Source: Bacillaceae bacterium
Lineage (GTDB): Bacteria > Bacillota > Bacilli > JACDOE01
Assembly (NCBI GenBank): GCA_017656255.1
Contig: JACDOE010000012.1
Coordinates: 1-64,000 of the forward strand
Reading direction: 5' to 3'
Length of the DNA stretch: 64,000 bases
Position numbers and translations under genes: made by a program. The notes under the pieces are model-generated. The model searched no databases. It saw nothing but the letters and a program-made list of their open reading frames with translations, and was not told where the DNA came from. The stretch's first letter is position 1, and each line of letters starts with the position of its first letter. Positions 27,010 through 35,121 of this stretch are shown one piece after another.

Positions 27010-27192
27010 GTGATAGCTTCTGTCGAGGAGATCAATTCCGTTCTGCGTCTATATATCTGGATTTTCGGTGAAGATATTGACGGTATGGAAGTTTACATGA
27101 AAATCCATGTCATTCCTACTAAACGTGAAACACAATGTATTTGTATTTCATTTCATGAAGCTGAATATGAGTTGATATATCCATATCGGTAA
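27010..27192 (+). CDS. Small putative toxin, MqsR-like C-terminus
   Basis: A 60-residue protein starting at a GTG with AGGAAG about 9 bases upstream. The frame is closed by a TAA at 26989-26991, so it is not the end of a longer gene. VYMKIHVIPTK and CICISFHEAE, separated by a short turn, recall the last strands of MqsR toxins (VYLKITVI ... LIVSFKE). It lies 39 bases before an antitoxin-type gene with an MqsA-like zinc finger, has its own promoter and is AT-rich. A ribonuclease toxin of the RelE/MqsR fold, strongly shortened, is the working idea; about 40 N-terminal residues of MqsR have no counterpart. Confidence 0.55.
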   Translation: MIASVEEINSVLRLYIWIFGEDIDGMEVYMKIHVIPTKRETQCICISFHEAEYELIYPYR

Positions 27193-27231
27193 AGGACAGA
27201 ACCCAAAGACCTGTATAAAGGAGGGCTAAAA

Positions 27232-28254
27232 ATGGAACAGACTGTAGAAAAGTTCTGTCCGGAATGTATGGATTATACAATTTGTGACCCTTTTTATGAT
27301 GATAAAGAATATCAGGTTCGAGGTGAAGTAATAACCGTAAAGTCTCATTTTCTAAAGTGCAGAAGTTGTGGAGAAGTCATACCTGATAAGGTATTGCAGG
27401 ATAAAAATTTAGAGGCGGTATATACAGAATTTAGGAGAAGAAAGAATTTACTTCAACCTCGTGAAATTGAAGACATCAGAAAAAAGTATGATGTGAGCCA
27501 GAGACAATTGGCAAGGATACTGGGGTGGAGTCATGCAACCCTTTCCAGATATGAGAATGGCGTGGTTCAAAGTGTTAGTCATAACAATGAACTCGTGTTA
27601 TTAAAAGACCCCTGCAATATGTTGAGTCTTTTGGAAAATAATAAAGAAAACATACCGGAAAATGAGCATGCGGCCATATTGAAGAAAGTACGAAGTGTTA
27701 TAGAAGAAGAGCAGACTAAAACATTGAAAAACTTACTGCTATCAGTTGTCAAATTTGAGGAACCCAACATCTACAATGGCTACCGCACACTTGACCTGGA
27801 TAAACTGGCTAATACCATTAAATATTTTGCATCAAAGGATCACCAATTATGGAAAGTAAAGTTAATGAAATACTTGTTTTACACAGACTTTCTTAATTTT
27901 AAACGCTATACAACATCGATAAATGGGTTGAAATATGTTCATTTGCCCATGGGACCAGTTCCTGACCGATACGATGAATTACTGCTTATATTACTGAATG
28001 ATGAAACGGGAATTAACAGGGAGTATGTCACTTTTTCAGAAGGAGCAGGAGAACGATTCAGTACGTCGACACAATTTGACCCGTCGATGTTTACGCCCGA
28101 GGAATTGGATACCATGTCAACGGTATTCAGGTTTATATCTCCTCATTCAAGCAGCAGTATATCTGATCGGTCTCATCAGGAAGATGCCTGGCTTAAAACG
28201 AAAGAAAAAGAATGGATTTCATATGAATTTGCGACCACATTGTCTATTGATTAA
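27232..28254 (+). CDS. Panacea-domain antitoxin with MqsA-like zinc finger
   Basis: A 340-residue protein in three parts. Residues 8-65 hold a YgiT/MqsA-type zinc finger (FCPECM ... KCRSCG). Residues about 80-125 are a helix-turn-helix (KYDVSQRQLARILGWSHATL) for DNA binding. Residues about 195-320 match the Panacea/DUF4065 (SocA) domain, with LWKVKLMKYLFYTDF and LKYVHLPMGPVPDRYDELL. In PanAT systems this domain neutralises very different small toxins, and the DNA-binding part autoregulates. AAAGGAGGG lies before the ATG. The 60-residue gene upstream is the probable toxin. The pair interrupts the comF-yvyF order usual in Bacillus. Confidence 0.88.
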   Translation: MEQTVEKFCPECMDYTICDPFYDDKEYQVRGEVITVKSHFLKCRSCGEVIPDKVLQDKNLEAVYTEFRRRKNLLQPREIEDIRKKYDVSQRQLARILGWSHATLSRYENGVVQSVSHNNELVLLKDPCNMLSLLENNKENIPENEHAAILKKVRSVIEEEQTKTLKNLLLSVVKFEEPNIYNGYRTLDLDKLANTIKYFASKDHQLWKVKLMKYLFYTDFLNFKRYTTSINGLKYVHLPMGPVPDRYDELLLILLNDETGINREYVTFSEGAGERFSTSTQFDPSMFTPEELDTMSTVFRFISPHSSSSISDRSHQEDAWLKTKEKEWISYEFATTLSID

Positions 28255-28288
28255 TCGGTTTCCATCACATTGGGACCGATTTTTTTTA
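28253..28288 (+). terminator. Terminator of toxin-antitoxin operon
   Basis: AATCGGT (28253-28259), beginning within the stop codon, pairs with ACCGATT (28275-28281) and is followed by seven Ts. Confidence 0.88.
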
Positions 28289-28408
28289 AAGGAAGGGAAT
28301 GAAGTGAGGTGATCCGACATAACCAGGAGACTGGAATGCTACGATCACCATCAAAAATAACCAACAAGACAATCACACTGTCCCCTCCCGAGTTACCTTT
28401 AACCCCGA

Positions 28409-29104
28409 TTAAACCATAAACCGGTACCCGGCGCCCCAGACCGTCCCGATATACTGGGGCCGTGACGGATCTTCCTCAATTTTTTCCCTGATTCGGGCAA
28501 TGTGTACCGTCACCGTTGACGCATCGCCAAGGGCGTCCATTCCCCAGACTCTCTCAAAAAGCTCTTCTTTGCCGAAGACCCGATTGGCATTTTGCATCAG
28601 AAACAAAAGCAGGTCAAATTCCCTGTGAGCCAGGGTCACTTCTTTTCCATTGACAAAAACCCGTCTGGAATCGATGTGAACCTCCAGCCCTCTCACACTC
28701 AGTTTGTTGCCTTCGCCTGCCCTGCCAAATCGCTCTTTCATTCGCTCAAACTTGTTTAAATGGGCATTGACCCGGGCGACCAGTTCACCGGAACTGAACG
28801 GCTTTGTGATATAATCATCCGCACCGAGGCCCAGTCCTTTAATTTTATACAGTTCCTCAGATCTGGCCGACAGAAGAAGGACCGGAATATCTTCATGTTC
28901 GCGTATGGTTTTTAACACGTCAAATCCATCTATGCCGGGCAGCATGATATCCAGGATAACAAGGTCACTTTTTTCCTTCTCAAAGGCGGCCAGACCGTCT
29001 GCTCCGCTGTTTACGATTTTAACCGAAAAATCGCTCAGTTCCAGGTAATCTTTCAGCAGATTGGCAATGCTTTGATCATCTTCAATTATCAGGATCCTTT
29101 TCAT
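28409..29104 (-). CDS. OmpR-family response regulator
   Basis: A 231-residue regulator. The receiver domain (residues 3-118) has IIEDDQSI, the phosphorylated aspartate in LVILDIMLPGIDGFDVL (near residue 52) and the lysine in GADDYITKPFS. The C-terminal winged helix (about 130-230) ends in DPSRPQYIGTVWGAGYRF. The start overlaps the kinase stop by 4 bases; here the kinase precedes the regulator, the reverse of the common order. It is the last gene of a five-gene minus-strand operon with an ABC transporter and an exported protein, which it probably controls. Confidence 0.93.
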   Translation of the reverse strand: MKRILIIEDDQSIANLLKDYLELSDFSVKIVNSGADGLAAFEKEKSDLVILDIMLPGIDGFDVLKTIREHEDIPVLLLSARSEELYKIKGLGLGADDYITKPFSSGELVARVNAHLNKFERMKERFGRAGEGNKLSVRGLEVHIDSRRVFVNGKEVTLAHREFDLLLFLMQNANRVFGKEELFERVWGMDALGDASTVTVHIARIREKIEEDPSRPQYIGTVWGAGYRFMV

Positions 29105-30558
29105 CTTGGACCTCCCGCAACCTCTCCATACTTTTTCAGTGAGATCATCATGCGCGTTCCTTTACCATCCGTGCTGATCGCCCATATCTTTCCTTCATGA
29201 TCCTCTACAATTTGCCTGGCGATGGCCAGCCCCAGTCCACTGCCGTCAGCACTCGTTCTGGACGGATCCGCACGATAAAATTTATCAAAAATATGGGGTA
29301 GATCTTTTTCGGGTATGCCTTTCCCATTGTCCCTGATTTCGATGATGGCCGACGTTCCGGTTTCCCTTAACAGGATATCAACCTGTCCATCGTCTCGATC
29401 CACGTATTTTTTGGCATTGTCCAGGACATTTTGAATCACCCGTTTTAATCGCTCCCGATCAATTTGAACATAGACTCTTTCTTTCAATTCACAGACCAGG
29501 GACAGTTTGATATTCATTTTTTCAAATTCATAGCGATAATCCGAGAGGCAATCCTCAAAGTATTTTTGCAGGTCCGTTTTCTCAAAATGATAGGGAATTT
29601 GATTCAAATCAAGTTTCGCGTATAAAAGCAGATCATCAATCATGGTGTTGACCAGGACCGCCCTCGATCGTGCGGTCTCCAGATATTCGTTTATTTTGTC
29701 CGGGGTCCTGGCCACGCCGTCCATAATCCCTTCGATATAACCGATGATGGATGTGACCGGTGTCTTAAGGTCGTGTGAGATACTTGAGATGAGAAACTTT
29801 CTGTTTTCATCGTATTTTTGTTGCTGATAAATGGATTCCTTCAGCTTAATGCGCATGAGTTCAAGCGTTCGTGCCAGTTCTCGGACCTCACCGTCACCTT
29901 CTTCGGCAATCCCGTGATTCAAGTCCCCTTCGCTAATTTTAACGGCGGCCTCTTTTAATCGGGAAACGGGTATCATGATCCCTCTTGAAAATCGGTAAGA
30001 AACCCAGAAGTTCATGATTAAAAAAGTAATCGTAAAAAAACTGACCGTAAAAATACCCAGAAAAAGATAGAATTTGGATTTTAGTTGAATCGGTGCCAGT
30101 AGCAATAGAACCCCTTCATCCCCCGAAGGGAGGTCATAGTCTGCTCTGGCAAATATAAAGGTTCTGCCGTCAAGTTCCAGCGTGTCTGAATCCGGCTCAT
30201 TTTTGGACAGCATCAGACTTTTGTTGATGTCGATGTCATTAAACAGGGTGGTTCCGTATACCACTTCCCTGTTTTTAAAAATAAAAGCATGAGATCCCAG
30301 ATGCTTGACCCTTTCCGCCAACACGTCTTGATAGCCTGTATCCAGCAGTTGTTCAAACTCAAGGGATTCAGCCGTATTCTTAATATGACTGATGCCCGAT
30401 CTCACTTCAAATATTCGACTGAGATTGTTAATGTCTGCGTCAGGGTCAAACAGTTTGGTATAAATCGCAATAAATACGATAACAGCTAGAACGGTGAGCG
30501 CAATAGAAACCAGGACGGCCAGCGCATTCATGATAAAAAAGCGTCGGGTTAGTTGCAT
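29101..30558 (-). CDS. Membrane sensor histidine kinase (HAMP type)
   Basis: A 485-residue kinase. Two membrane helices (residues about 10-32 and 172-195) enclose an extracytoplasmic sensor domain of about 140 residues. A HAMP domain follows (MIPVSRLKEAAVKISEGDLN), then the phospho-acceptor in LISSISHDLKTPVTSIIGYI (near 270), the N box in IQNVLDNAKKYV, and DNGKGIPEKDLPHIFDKFYR and GSGLGLAIARQIV for ATP binding. The partner regulator overlaps its end by 4 bases. The large extracytoplasmic domain means that a signal is sensed directly; it does not have the short loop of BceS-type kinases that sense through their transporter. Confidence 0.93.
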   Translation of the reverse strand: MQLTRRFFIMNALAVLVSIALTVLAVIVFIAIYTKLFDPDADINNLSRIFEVRSGISHIKNTAESLEFEQLLDTGYQDVLAERVKHLGSHAFIFKNREVVYGTTLFNDIDINKSLMLSKNEPDSDTLELDGRTFIFARADYDLPSGDEGVLLLLAPIQLKSKFYLFLGIFTVSFFTITFLIMNFWVSYRFSRGIMIPVSRLKEAAVKISEGDLNHGIAEEGDGEVRELARTLELMRIKLKESIYQQQKYDENRKFLISSISHDLKTPVTSIIGYIEGIMDGVARTPDKINEYLETARSRAVLVNTMIDDLLLYAKLDLNQIPYHFEKTDLQKYFEDCLSDYRYEFEKMNIKLSLVCELKERVYVQIDRERLKRVIQNVLDNAKKYVDRDDGQVDILLRETGTSAIIEIRDNGKGIPEKDLPHIFDKFYRADPSRTSADGSGLGLAIARQIVEDHEGKIWAISTDGKGTRMMISLKKYGEVAGGPR

Positions 30559-30573
30559 GTGAAAATGCCCTTT

Positions 30574-31326
30574 CTATATTTCCTTATGGTCAAATAAATA
30601 ATAGCCGGCGGAAAATAACATGGTCCCCAGTCCCGCCATGATCAAGGCCTGACGGAAAATTTTAAAAAAGTTGATCTGGTCAGAAATCCAGAGCGTATAC
30701 CACTCAAACATGGACGTAATTAAAAAACTGGCATAATTGGCAAAAAGAATACCCAGAAAATTTAATCCGATATAAATAAGAATTGATAGAAAAAAGACCG
30801 CCAGACCCCCTCGAATCATATTTGACAGCAAAACGACGAAAAGGGCAAATACAAATACAGGAAAAAAAGTAACCACATAGGACAGAACTACCTTTATCAT
30901 TCCCATCAGACCGGCGGATGAAGGGTTAAATAGGAGACCGGCCAGTAAAGACAGTATCATGACAAACATCAAGTTGGCCAAAATAAACAGCGCAACATTC
31001 AACACCTTCGCACTGAATACGCCGAATCTGGAAACAGGACGCGTAAGCGTCAGTTTCATCGTATTGGATGAAAATTCGCCATTAAACATATCAATGGCCA
31101 CAAAAGTGGCAAAGAGGGGCAGGATGGTGTATGTAAACACAGAAAGAACCACCAGCGGAAATTCCGTACTTCCCACAACCCGTAATCCCAGGCCGTGTTT
31201 AATTGCCGTGACCGCGACTTGCCCAATGATGACAGCAAGAATGGATAAAATGGCTGCTGCCATGATCTTTTTCTTTTTCATTAACTTGACGGTTTCGTTG
31301 AAAAATGCCGTTTTAAACCCTGCCAT
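30574..31326 (-). CDS. ABC-2 type transporter permease
   Basis: A 250-residue integral membrane protein with six predicted helices and the start MAGFKTAFFNETVKLMKKKK, typical of ABC-2 permeases whose N-terminal amphipathic stretch is cytoplasmic. GAGGTGG lies 6 bases before the ATG at 31326; an upstream in-frame ATG at 31395 lies deep inside the ATPase gene and is unlikely. It overlaps the end of the ATPase gene by 14 bases. Together they form an exporter or membrane-protective transporter such as those against lantibiotics. Substrate unknown. Confidence 0.88.
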   Translation of the reverse strand: MAGFKTAFFNETVKLMKKKKIMAAAILSILAVIIGQVAVTAIKHGLGLRVVGSTEFPLVVLSVFTYTILPLFATFVAIDMFNGEFSSNTMKLTLTRPVSRFGVFSAKVLNVALFILANLMFVMILSLLAGLLFNPSSAGLMGMIKVVLSYVVTFFPVFVFALFVVLLSNMIRGGLAVFFLSILIYIGLNFLGILFANYASFLITSMFEWYTLWISDQINFFKIFRQALIMAGLGTMLFSAGYYLFDHKEI

Positions 31327-32050
31327 TTCGGTCCACCTCACTGACAAAATAATTTTCGAGCGACGCATAATTGGCGAGGATGTTCTGCACATCATCTATG
31401 TTAATCAACTTTCCGTTATAAACGACTCCGACCCGGGTGCAGGTCAGCTCGATATCATGAATCAGGTGGCTGGAAATAAAGAATGTCGTCCCTTCTTCCT
31501 CTGCAAGGTGCTTTATCAGCCTGCGCATATCCAGCATCCCTTCCACATCAAGTCCGTTCAAAGGTTCGTCCAGAATTAGCAGCCTGGGCCTGGATAAAAT
31601 CGCGGCCGCGATCCCCAGTCTTTGCTTCATGCCCAGAGAAAATTTTCGTGACTTTTCATGTTTGTATGCCGACAGGCCGGTGATTTCCAGGACTTCATCG
31701 ATCCGATTTTGATCCACTTCGGGGTAAAATCTGGCAAAAAGCTTCAAATTCTCGTTGGCTGTCAGATAGGGATATGATTCGGCTGTCTCGATCATGCATC
31801 CAACATGTTTCATGGCGTTGACATAGTCTTCCGTAATGCTGGACCCAAAAATGTTGACATCGCCGCGGTCCGGTTTCATCAGTCCCACCATGATTTTCAT
31901 GGCGGTTGTTTTCCCGGCACCGTTCGGACCCAGAAAACCGAATATATCGCCCTGATTAATCTCCAGATTCAAATCGATGATGCCCCGACCGTTTTGATAT
32001 ACTTTTGTCAGATCAGAAATGATGATTGCTTTGTTCGTCAATGATACCAT
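31313..32050 (-). CDS. ABC transporter ATP-binding protein
   Basis: A 245-residue ATPase. Walker A is GPNGAGKTTAMKIMVGL (near residue 40), the signature FSLGMKQRLGIA near 137, Walker B RLLILDEPLNGLDVEG near 155 and the switch histidine in FFISSHLIHD. The sequence is of the BcrA/DrrA group that pairs with ABC-2 permeases. It lies between the exported-protein gene and the permease gene in one operon, 83 bases after the former with a hairpin in the gap. Confidence 0.94.
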   Translation of the reverse strand: MVSLTNKAIIISDLTKVYQNGRGIIDLNLEINQGDIFGFLGPNGAGKTTAMKIMVGLMKPDRGDVNIFGSSITEDYVNAMKHVGCMIETAESYPYLTANENLKLFARFYPEVDQNRIDEVLEITGLSAYKHEKSRKFSLGMKQRLGIAAAILSRPRLLILDEPLNGLDVEGMLDMRRLIKHLAEEEGTTFFISSHLIHDIELTCTRVGVVYNGKLINIDDVQNILANYASLENYFVSEVDRNGRV

Positions 32051-32073
32051 CCTCTCATGAATATAAAACGGCT

Positions 32074-32102
32074 TACCCCCGGGTGAGCGACACTTGGGGG
32101 TA
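32074..32102 (-). terminator. Intercistronic hairpin
   Basis: TACCCCC (32074-32080) and GGGGGTA (32096-32102) form a perfect 7-bp GC-rich stem between the exported-protein gene and the ABC genes. No T run is present on either strand, so it more likely sets relative expression or message stability than full termination. Confidence 0.5.
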
Positions 32103-32133
32103 TAGCCTGTTTGATTGATGTGTGTGTCTGTCT

Positions 32134-33414
32134 CTATTCGTCTTCAAATACGCGATCAAGTTCTCCGTTAAAAATGTAATCCTGGTCGATGTTGGAAGAG
32201 TACGAATGACTGTCCACCATCTCCAGGTTAAGATCGAGATAAACATTTCCCAGTCTGCCTGGATGGAGATGACCGTGTTCCTGCTCTCCCTGAGGATTGG
32301 TATAAGTGAAGAAAGAGAACGGTTTTGAGTCGTCCGGCTCATATTCAAATGTAAAATTATAGGGCTCCGGATATTCAGACGCATATTCCGGCTTGATGGT
32401 TTCATAATACCTGCCGGTTACCTTATCGTTTTCGACACGGGTGATTTCAAGGGTTCTCTCTCCGATCTTCACGAATTCCCCGTTCTTTTCCATCACAATG
32501 TTATTTTTGTAAGTGCCGATATACTTGCTGGTAAAGCCGCTCCTGTGGTTAACCGTAACCGTTTCAACGTCCGCACCCGAGAGGTCGGGCATGGAGACGC
32601 GTGTATTTCCAATATCGGACAACTTAAAGACTGCACTCAGTGTGATATCATGCTGAACTCCGCTTTTGTCCGTTCCGGACATTACCACTTCACCCGCCAG
32701 GTTTTCCAGCAGACCCGCTTTGTTTTCAACAGCCGTACCCGAAATCTTTTTGACAAAGATATCACTTTCGATGACGGGAAGATTTGAGTTGCTTACCCTG
32801 CGAAATTCGTCGTTTATGACCTGTTTTGTATAGAAGGATGAAACAGCATTGATCAGGGCCGGCACCTGCATTTCAGAAAGGCTTCCCGAATAGATGCGAC
32901 TGCCATCCGGTTTTTCTTCAACCTGTACTTCATCTTTTAAATTCCCAACCAGGGCATCTATGATTTTTTCCATTTCAGGTGCCCCGTCTTCGTTAAAGGG
33001 ATCGGTAAAAATTTCCCGATCATCCATTCTTTCAGGAAATTCGCTCACAAAATATTTGTTGTCTGTTCCATTTTTGCTGATGGAGCGTTTGTTATCCGAG
33101 TAATAGTAATGGGATGTCATTTTGCCATTTAAATTTTGAGATGTTGTCGCTCTTTCAATCGCCTGTTTGTCATGATCATATTTACCAACCTCGGTCCTTT
33201 GATATAACGTCTGATCGTTAGCTTTCAAGGTTATCAGGGATTCCACCGTATAGTTGTTCAAATCCTGCTCCATCTGGGCAGTGGTATTTTTGATAGCCGA
33301 TTTTAACCGGTCGTATCCTGAACCCAGTGCCATATCAGCAAAAGCCGTGGATACAAAGATACTTGTTCCGATGGCAAATGAGAGAATGGTAAACGCTTTT
33401 TTTCCGAGTTTCAT
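32134..33414 (-). CDS. Exported protein of unknown function in ABC/TCS operon
   Basis: A 426-residue protein with a signal peptide (residues 1-26, VSTAFAD) and no further membrane segment. Residues 30-230 look like a beta-rich fold of the LolA/RseB kind (QMEQDLNNYTVESLITLKAN, YFVSEFPERMDDREIFTDP), the remainder is beta-rich and acidic; this is impression, not proof. The start has AAAGGAGA upstream. It is the first gene of an operon with an ABC transporter and a two-component system, so it could bind the transported ligand or act as accessory sensor for the kinase. Confidence 0.7.
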   Translation of the reverse strand: MKLGKKAFTILSFAIGTSIFVSTAFADMALGSGYDRLKSAIKNTTAQMEQDLNNYTVESLITLKANDQTLYQRTEVGKYDHDKQAIERATTSQNLNGKMTSHYYYSDNKRSISKNGTDNKYFVSEFPERMDDREIFTDPFNEDGAPEMEKIIDALVGNLKDEVQVEEKPDGSRIYSGSLSEMQVPALINAVSSFYTKQVINDEFRRVSNSNLPVIESDIFVKKISGTAVENKAGLLENLAGEVVMSGTDKSGVQHDITLSAVFKLSDIGNTRVSMPDLSGADVETVTVNHRSGFTSKYIGTYKNNIVMEKNGEFVKIGERTLEITRVENDKVTGRYYETIKPEYASEYPEPYNFTFEYEPDDSKPFSFFTYTNPQGEQEHGHLHPGRLGNVYLDLNLEMVDSHSYSSNIDQDYIFNGELDRVFEDE

Positions 33415-33442
33415 GTCGATGTCTCCTTTACTTTATTTTGAG

Positions 33443-33468
33443 GAAACGTTTCCTTGCTACCCATTATA
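33443..33468 (-). promoter_or_regulatory. -10 box with GGAAACGTTTCC operator
   Basis: On the minus strand TATAAT (33468-33463) is followed about 8 bases later by the perfect palindrome GGAAACGTTTCC (33454-33443), at the expected transcription start of the five-gene operon. The central CG and half-site AAACG resemble LacI-family operators, including cre sites of CcpA, without matching cre fully. No good -35 box is visible. Confidence 0.55.
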
Positions 33469-33594
33469 ACCGGCGCTTATTGAATCGATCTTAATAAAAT
33501 ATTAACAATCTATTAACGGGATGGTTTTGACACGATCATCTTTTGTCTGCGAAAAAAAGGAATTCTTTCAGATCATGTAGAATTCTAGAAATGA

Positions 33595-33622
33595 TAAACA
33601 AAGATTGACATAAACCGAATAT
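33595..33622 (+). promoter_or_regulatory. SigD promoter of yvyF
   Basis: TAAA (33595-33598), exactly 15 bases, then ACCGAATAT (33614-33622), close to the SigD -10 GCCGATAT with one inserted A. It lies 47 bases before the start. A TTGACA (33605-33610) in between may serve SigA. Confidence 0.5.
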
Positions 33623-33668
33623 CGATTAGACTAGAGATAAGATAGATGACGGGAAGGGGAGACATTGG

Positions 33669-34091
33669 ATGAGTCTGCCGAATTTGAGTAACTGCCCGCG
33701 ATGTGGCGGATTGTTCATTCAGGGAAAAGATGACGTATGTCAGAAATGCGTACAAGAAGTAGAAGAAGAATATCAGAAATGTGTCGAATATCTGCGGGAG
33801 AATAAGGGCGCCAATCTTTATCAGGTGAGTGAGGATACCGGCGTCAGCGTCAAACAGATTACCCGTTTTATCCGGGAAGGGCGGTTGTCCGTCACAGACA
33901 ATCCCAATATCGGAATCCCCTGCGAAAGCTGCGGCACGCCGATCAAATCAGGACGTTTTTGTAAAGATTGTACAGATCGCCTGAAGCGGGAAGTGGGAGG
34001 TATCCTCGGGGAAAACGACGCTCATCATACCAGCAAACATGACCCCAATCACATTTATCATGTGAAGGATCTGTACAAAAAAGAAGATTGA
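33669..34091 (+). CDS. yvyF: Flagellar operon protein YvyF
   Basis: A 140-residue protein of the YvyF/TIGR03826 family that opens the late flagellar block in Bacillales. Two zinc-binding cysteine clusters (CPRCGG ... CQKC and CESCGT ... CKDC) flank a helix-turn-helix-like centre (LYQVSEDTGVSVKQITRFIR), so it may bind nucleic acid. GAAGGGGAGA lies before the ATG. Its exact role is unknown. A terminator hairpin separates it from flgM. Confidence 0.9.
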   Translation: MSLPNLSNCPRCGGLFIQGKDDVCQKCVQEVEEEYQKCVEYLRENKGANLYQVSEDTGVSVKQITRFIREGRLSVTDNPNIGIPCESCGTPIKSGRFCKDCTDRLKREVGGILGENDAHHTSKHDPNHIYHVKDLYKKED

Positions 34092-34140
34092 CCATTCTTT
34101 TTCGACAACAGCAGGAAAAATTTTGTGCATAAAAAAAACT

Positions 34141-34167
34141 TAAAGTTTTTGAACAGAATGCCGATGT
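34141..34167 (+). promoter_or_regulatory. SigD promoter of flgM
   Basis: TAAA (34141-34144), exactly 15 bases and GCCGATGT (34160-34167) match the SigD consensus TAAA-N15-GCCGATAT at all but one base. The -10 box lies within the left arm of the terminator at 34158-34195, so the transcript should begin within the loop or right arm. Confidence 0.8.
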
Positions 34168-34195
34168 TACTATTAAGAGTAACTCGGCATCTTTT
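34158..34195 (+). terminator. Terminator between yvyF and flgM
   Basis: ATGCCGA-TG-TTACT (34158-34171) pairs with AGTAA-C-TCGGCAT (34178-34190) with a small internal loop, followed by CTTTTTAT. Transcripts started in the SigD -10 box inside this hairpin would lack the left arm and escape it. Confidence 0.75.
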
Positions 34196-34221
34196 TATGT
34201 TCAGACAGGGGGGAGTCAGTG

Positions 34222-34494
34222 ATGAAAATCAACGGACCCGGCCGGGTACCCGGTCCCAATCCGTATCAGCAAACGGCCCGTTACGAAAAAGAGGCCGTCA
34301 GAAAACAGCAGAAGAAAGATGAGGTTCAGATTTCACCGGAAGCGAAATCGATGCTGCAAAGTGAAGAGGCTCAGCCGGTAAGCCGGGAACAGAGAATACA
34401 ACAATTGAAAGAACAGGTACAGTCCGGTACCTACCATGTGAGCAGCGAGAAGATTGCAGAAAAGTTGATTCAGTACTGGAGAAATCAATTATAA
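34222..34494 (+). CDS. flgM: Anti-sigma-D factor FlgM
   Basis: A 90-residue protein that binds SigD and keeps it inactive until the hook is complete. The N-terminus is unstructured and basic (MKINGPGRVPGPNPYQQTAR), followed by VQISPEAKSML and a C-terminal helix ending KIAEKLIQYW, the family pattern. ATG at 34222 after AGGGGGGAG is preferred to the GTG at 34219. It is driven by its own SigD promoter, which gives feedback on the sigma factor, and is followed by flgN in the usual order. Confidence 0.93.
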   Translation: MKINGPGRVPGPNPYQQTARYEKEAVRKQQKKDEVQISPEAKSMLQSEEAQPVSREQRIQQLKEQVQSGTYHVSSEKIAEKLIQYWRNQL

Positions 34495-34556
34495 AAATCA
34501 AGTCATGGGAGCAAAGCGGTAACAGGCTGGATTCTAACGTAAAGAAGGTGGATCGA

Positions 34557-35066
34557 TTGGAAAATCTGTCTGTGCTTGGGGAAGTATTGGGGGATTTGAT
34601 CGGCCAGCATCGCCAGTTGCTGGAACTGGGCAAACAGAAAAAATCAGCGTTGATCAAAGGTGATCTGGACAGGCTGTCCGGTGTCATTCAGGAAGAATCC
34701 CGGGTGATACGGGAAATCAGCCAACTGGAAAGTGAACGGCAAAAAGAGGTATCCCGTTTTCTTGATCAAAAGAACATTCATGTCGATTCCATCACCATGA
34801 GTGACATTATCGACATGGTGGATGATGAGCGGCAAAAGAATATGTTGCGCACGGTACAGGAAGAGTTGTACGGTGTGATGGCGGAATTGCGTGAGTTGAA
34901 CCAGTTGAACCGGGAACTGATTGAGCAATCGCTGGATTACGTCAATTATTCGCTGGAACTGATGACAGAAGAGGATCCATCGGTTACGTATCATAAGCCT
35001 GATCAGGGTGATGCGCGAAAAGGCAAGGGCAAACCCGGTGGGAGTATTTTTGATACGAAAGCGTGA
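34557..35066 (+). CDS. flgN: Flagellar chaperone FlgN
   Basis: A 169-residue, mostly helical export chaperone for the hook-associated proteins FlgK and FlgL, whose genes follow. Motifs of the FlgN family include LLELGKQKKSALIKGDLDRL and QLNRELIEQSLDYVNYSLEL near the C-terminus. The TTG at 34557 is chosen since AAAGAAGG lies 8 bases upstream; the GTG at 34548 would overlap that site. It belongs to the flgM operon. Confidence 0.88.
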   Translation: MENLSVLGEVLGDLIGQHRQLLELGKQKKSALIKGDLDRLSGVIQEESRVIREISQLESERQKEVSRFLDQKNIHVDSITMSDIIDMVDDERQKNMLRTVQEELYGVMAELRELNQLNRELIEQSLDYVNYSLELMTEEDPSVTYHKPDQGDARKGKGKPGGSIFDTKA

Positions 35067-35121
35067 CATGATAGATTAAACAGAATTTGCGATAAGGAAT
35101 TCAACAGAAGGGGTGGACAGC

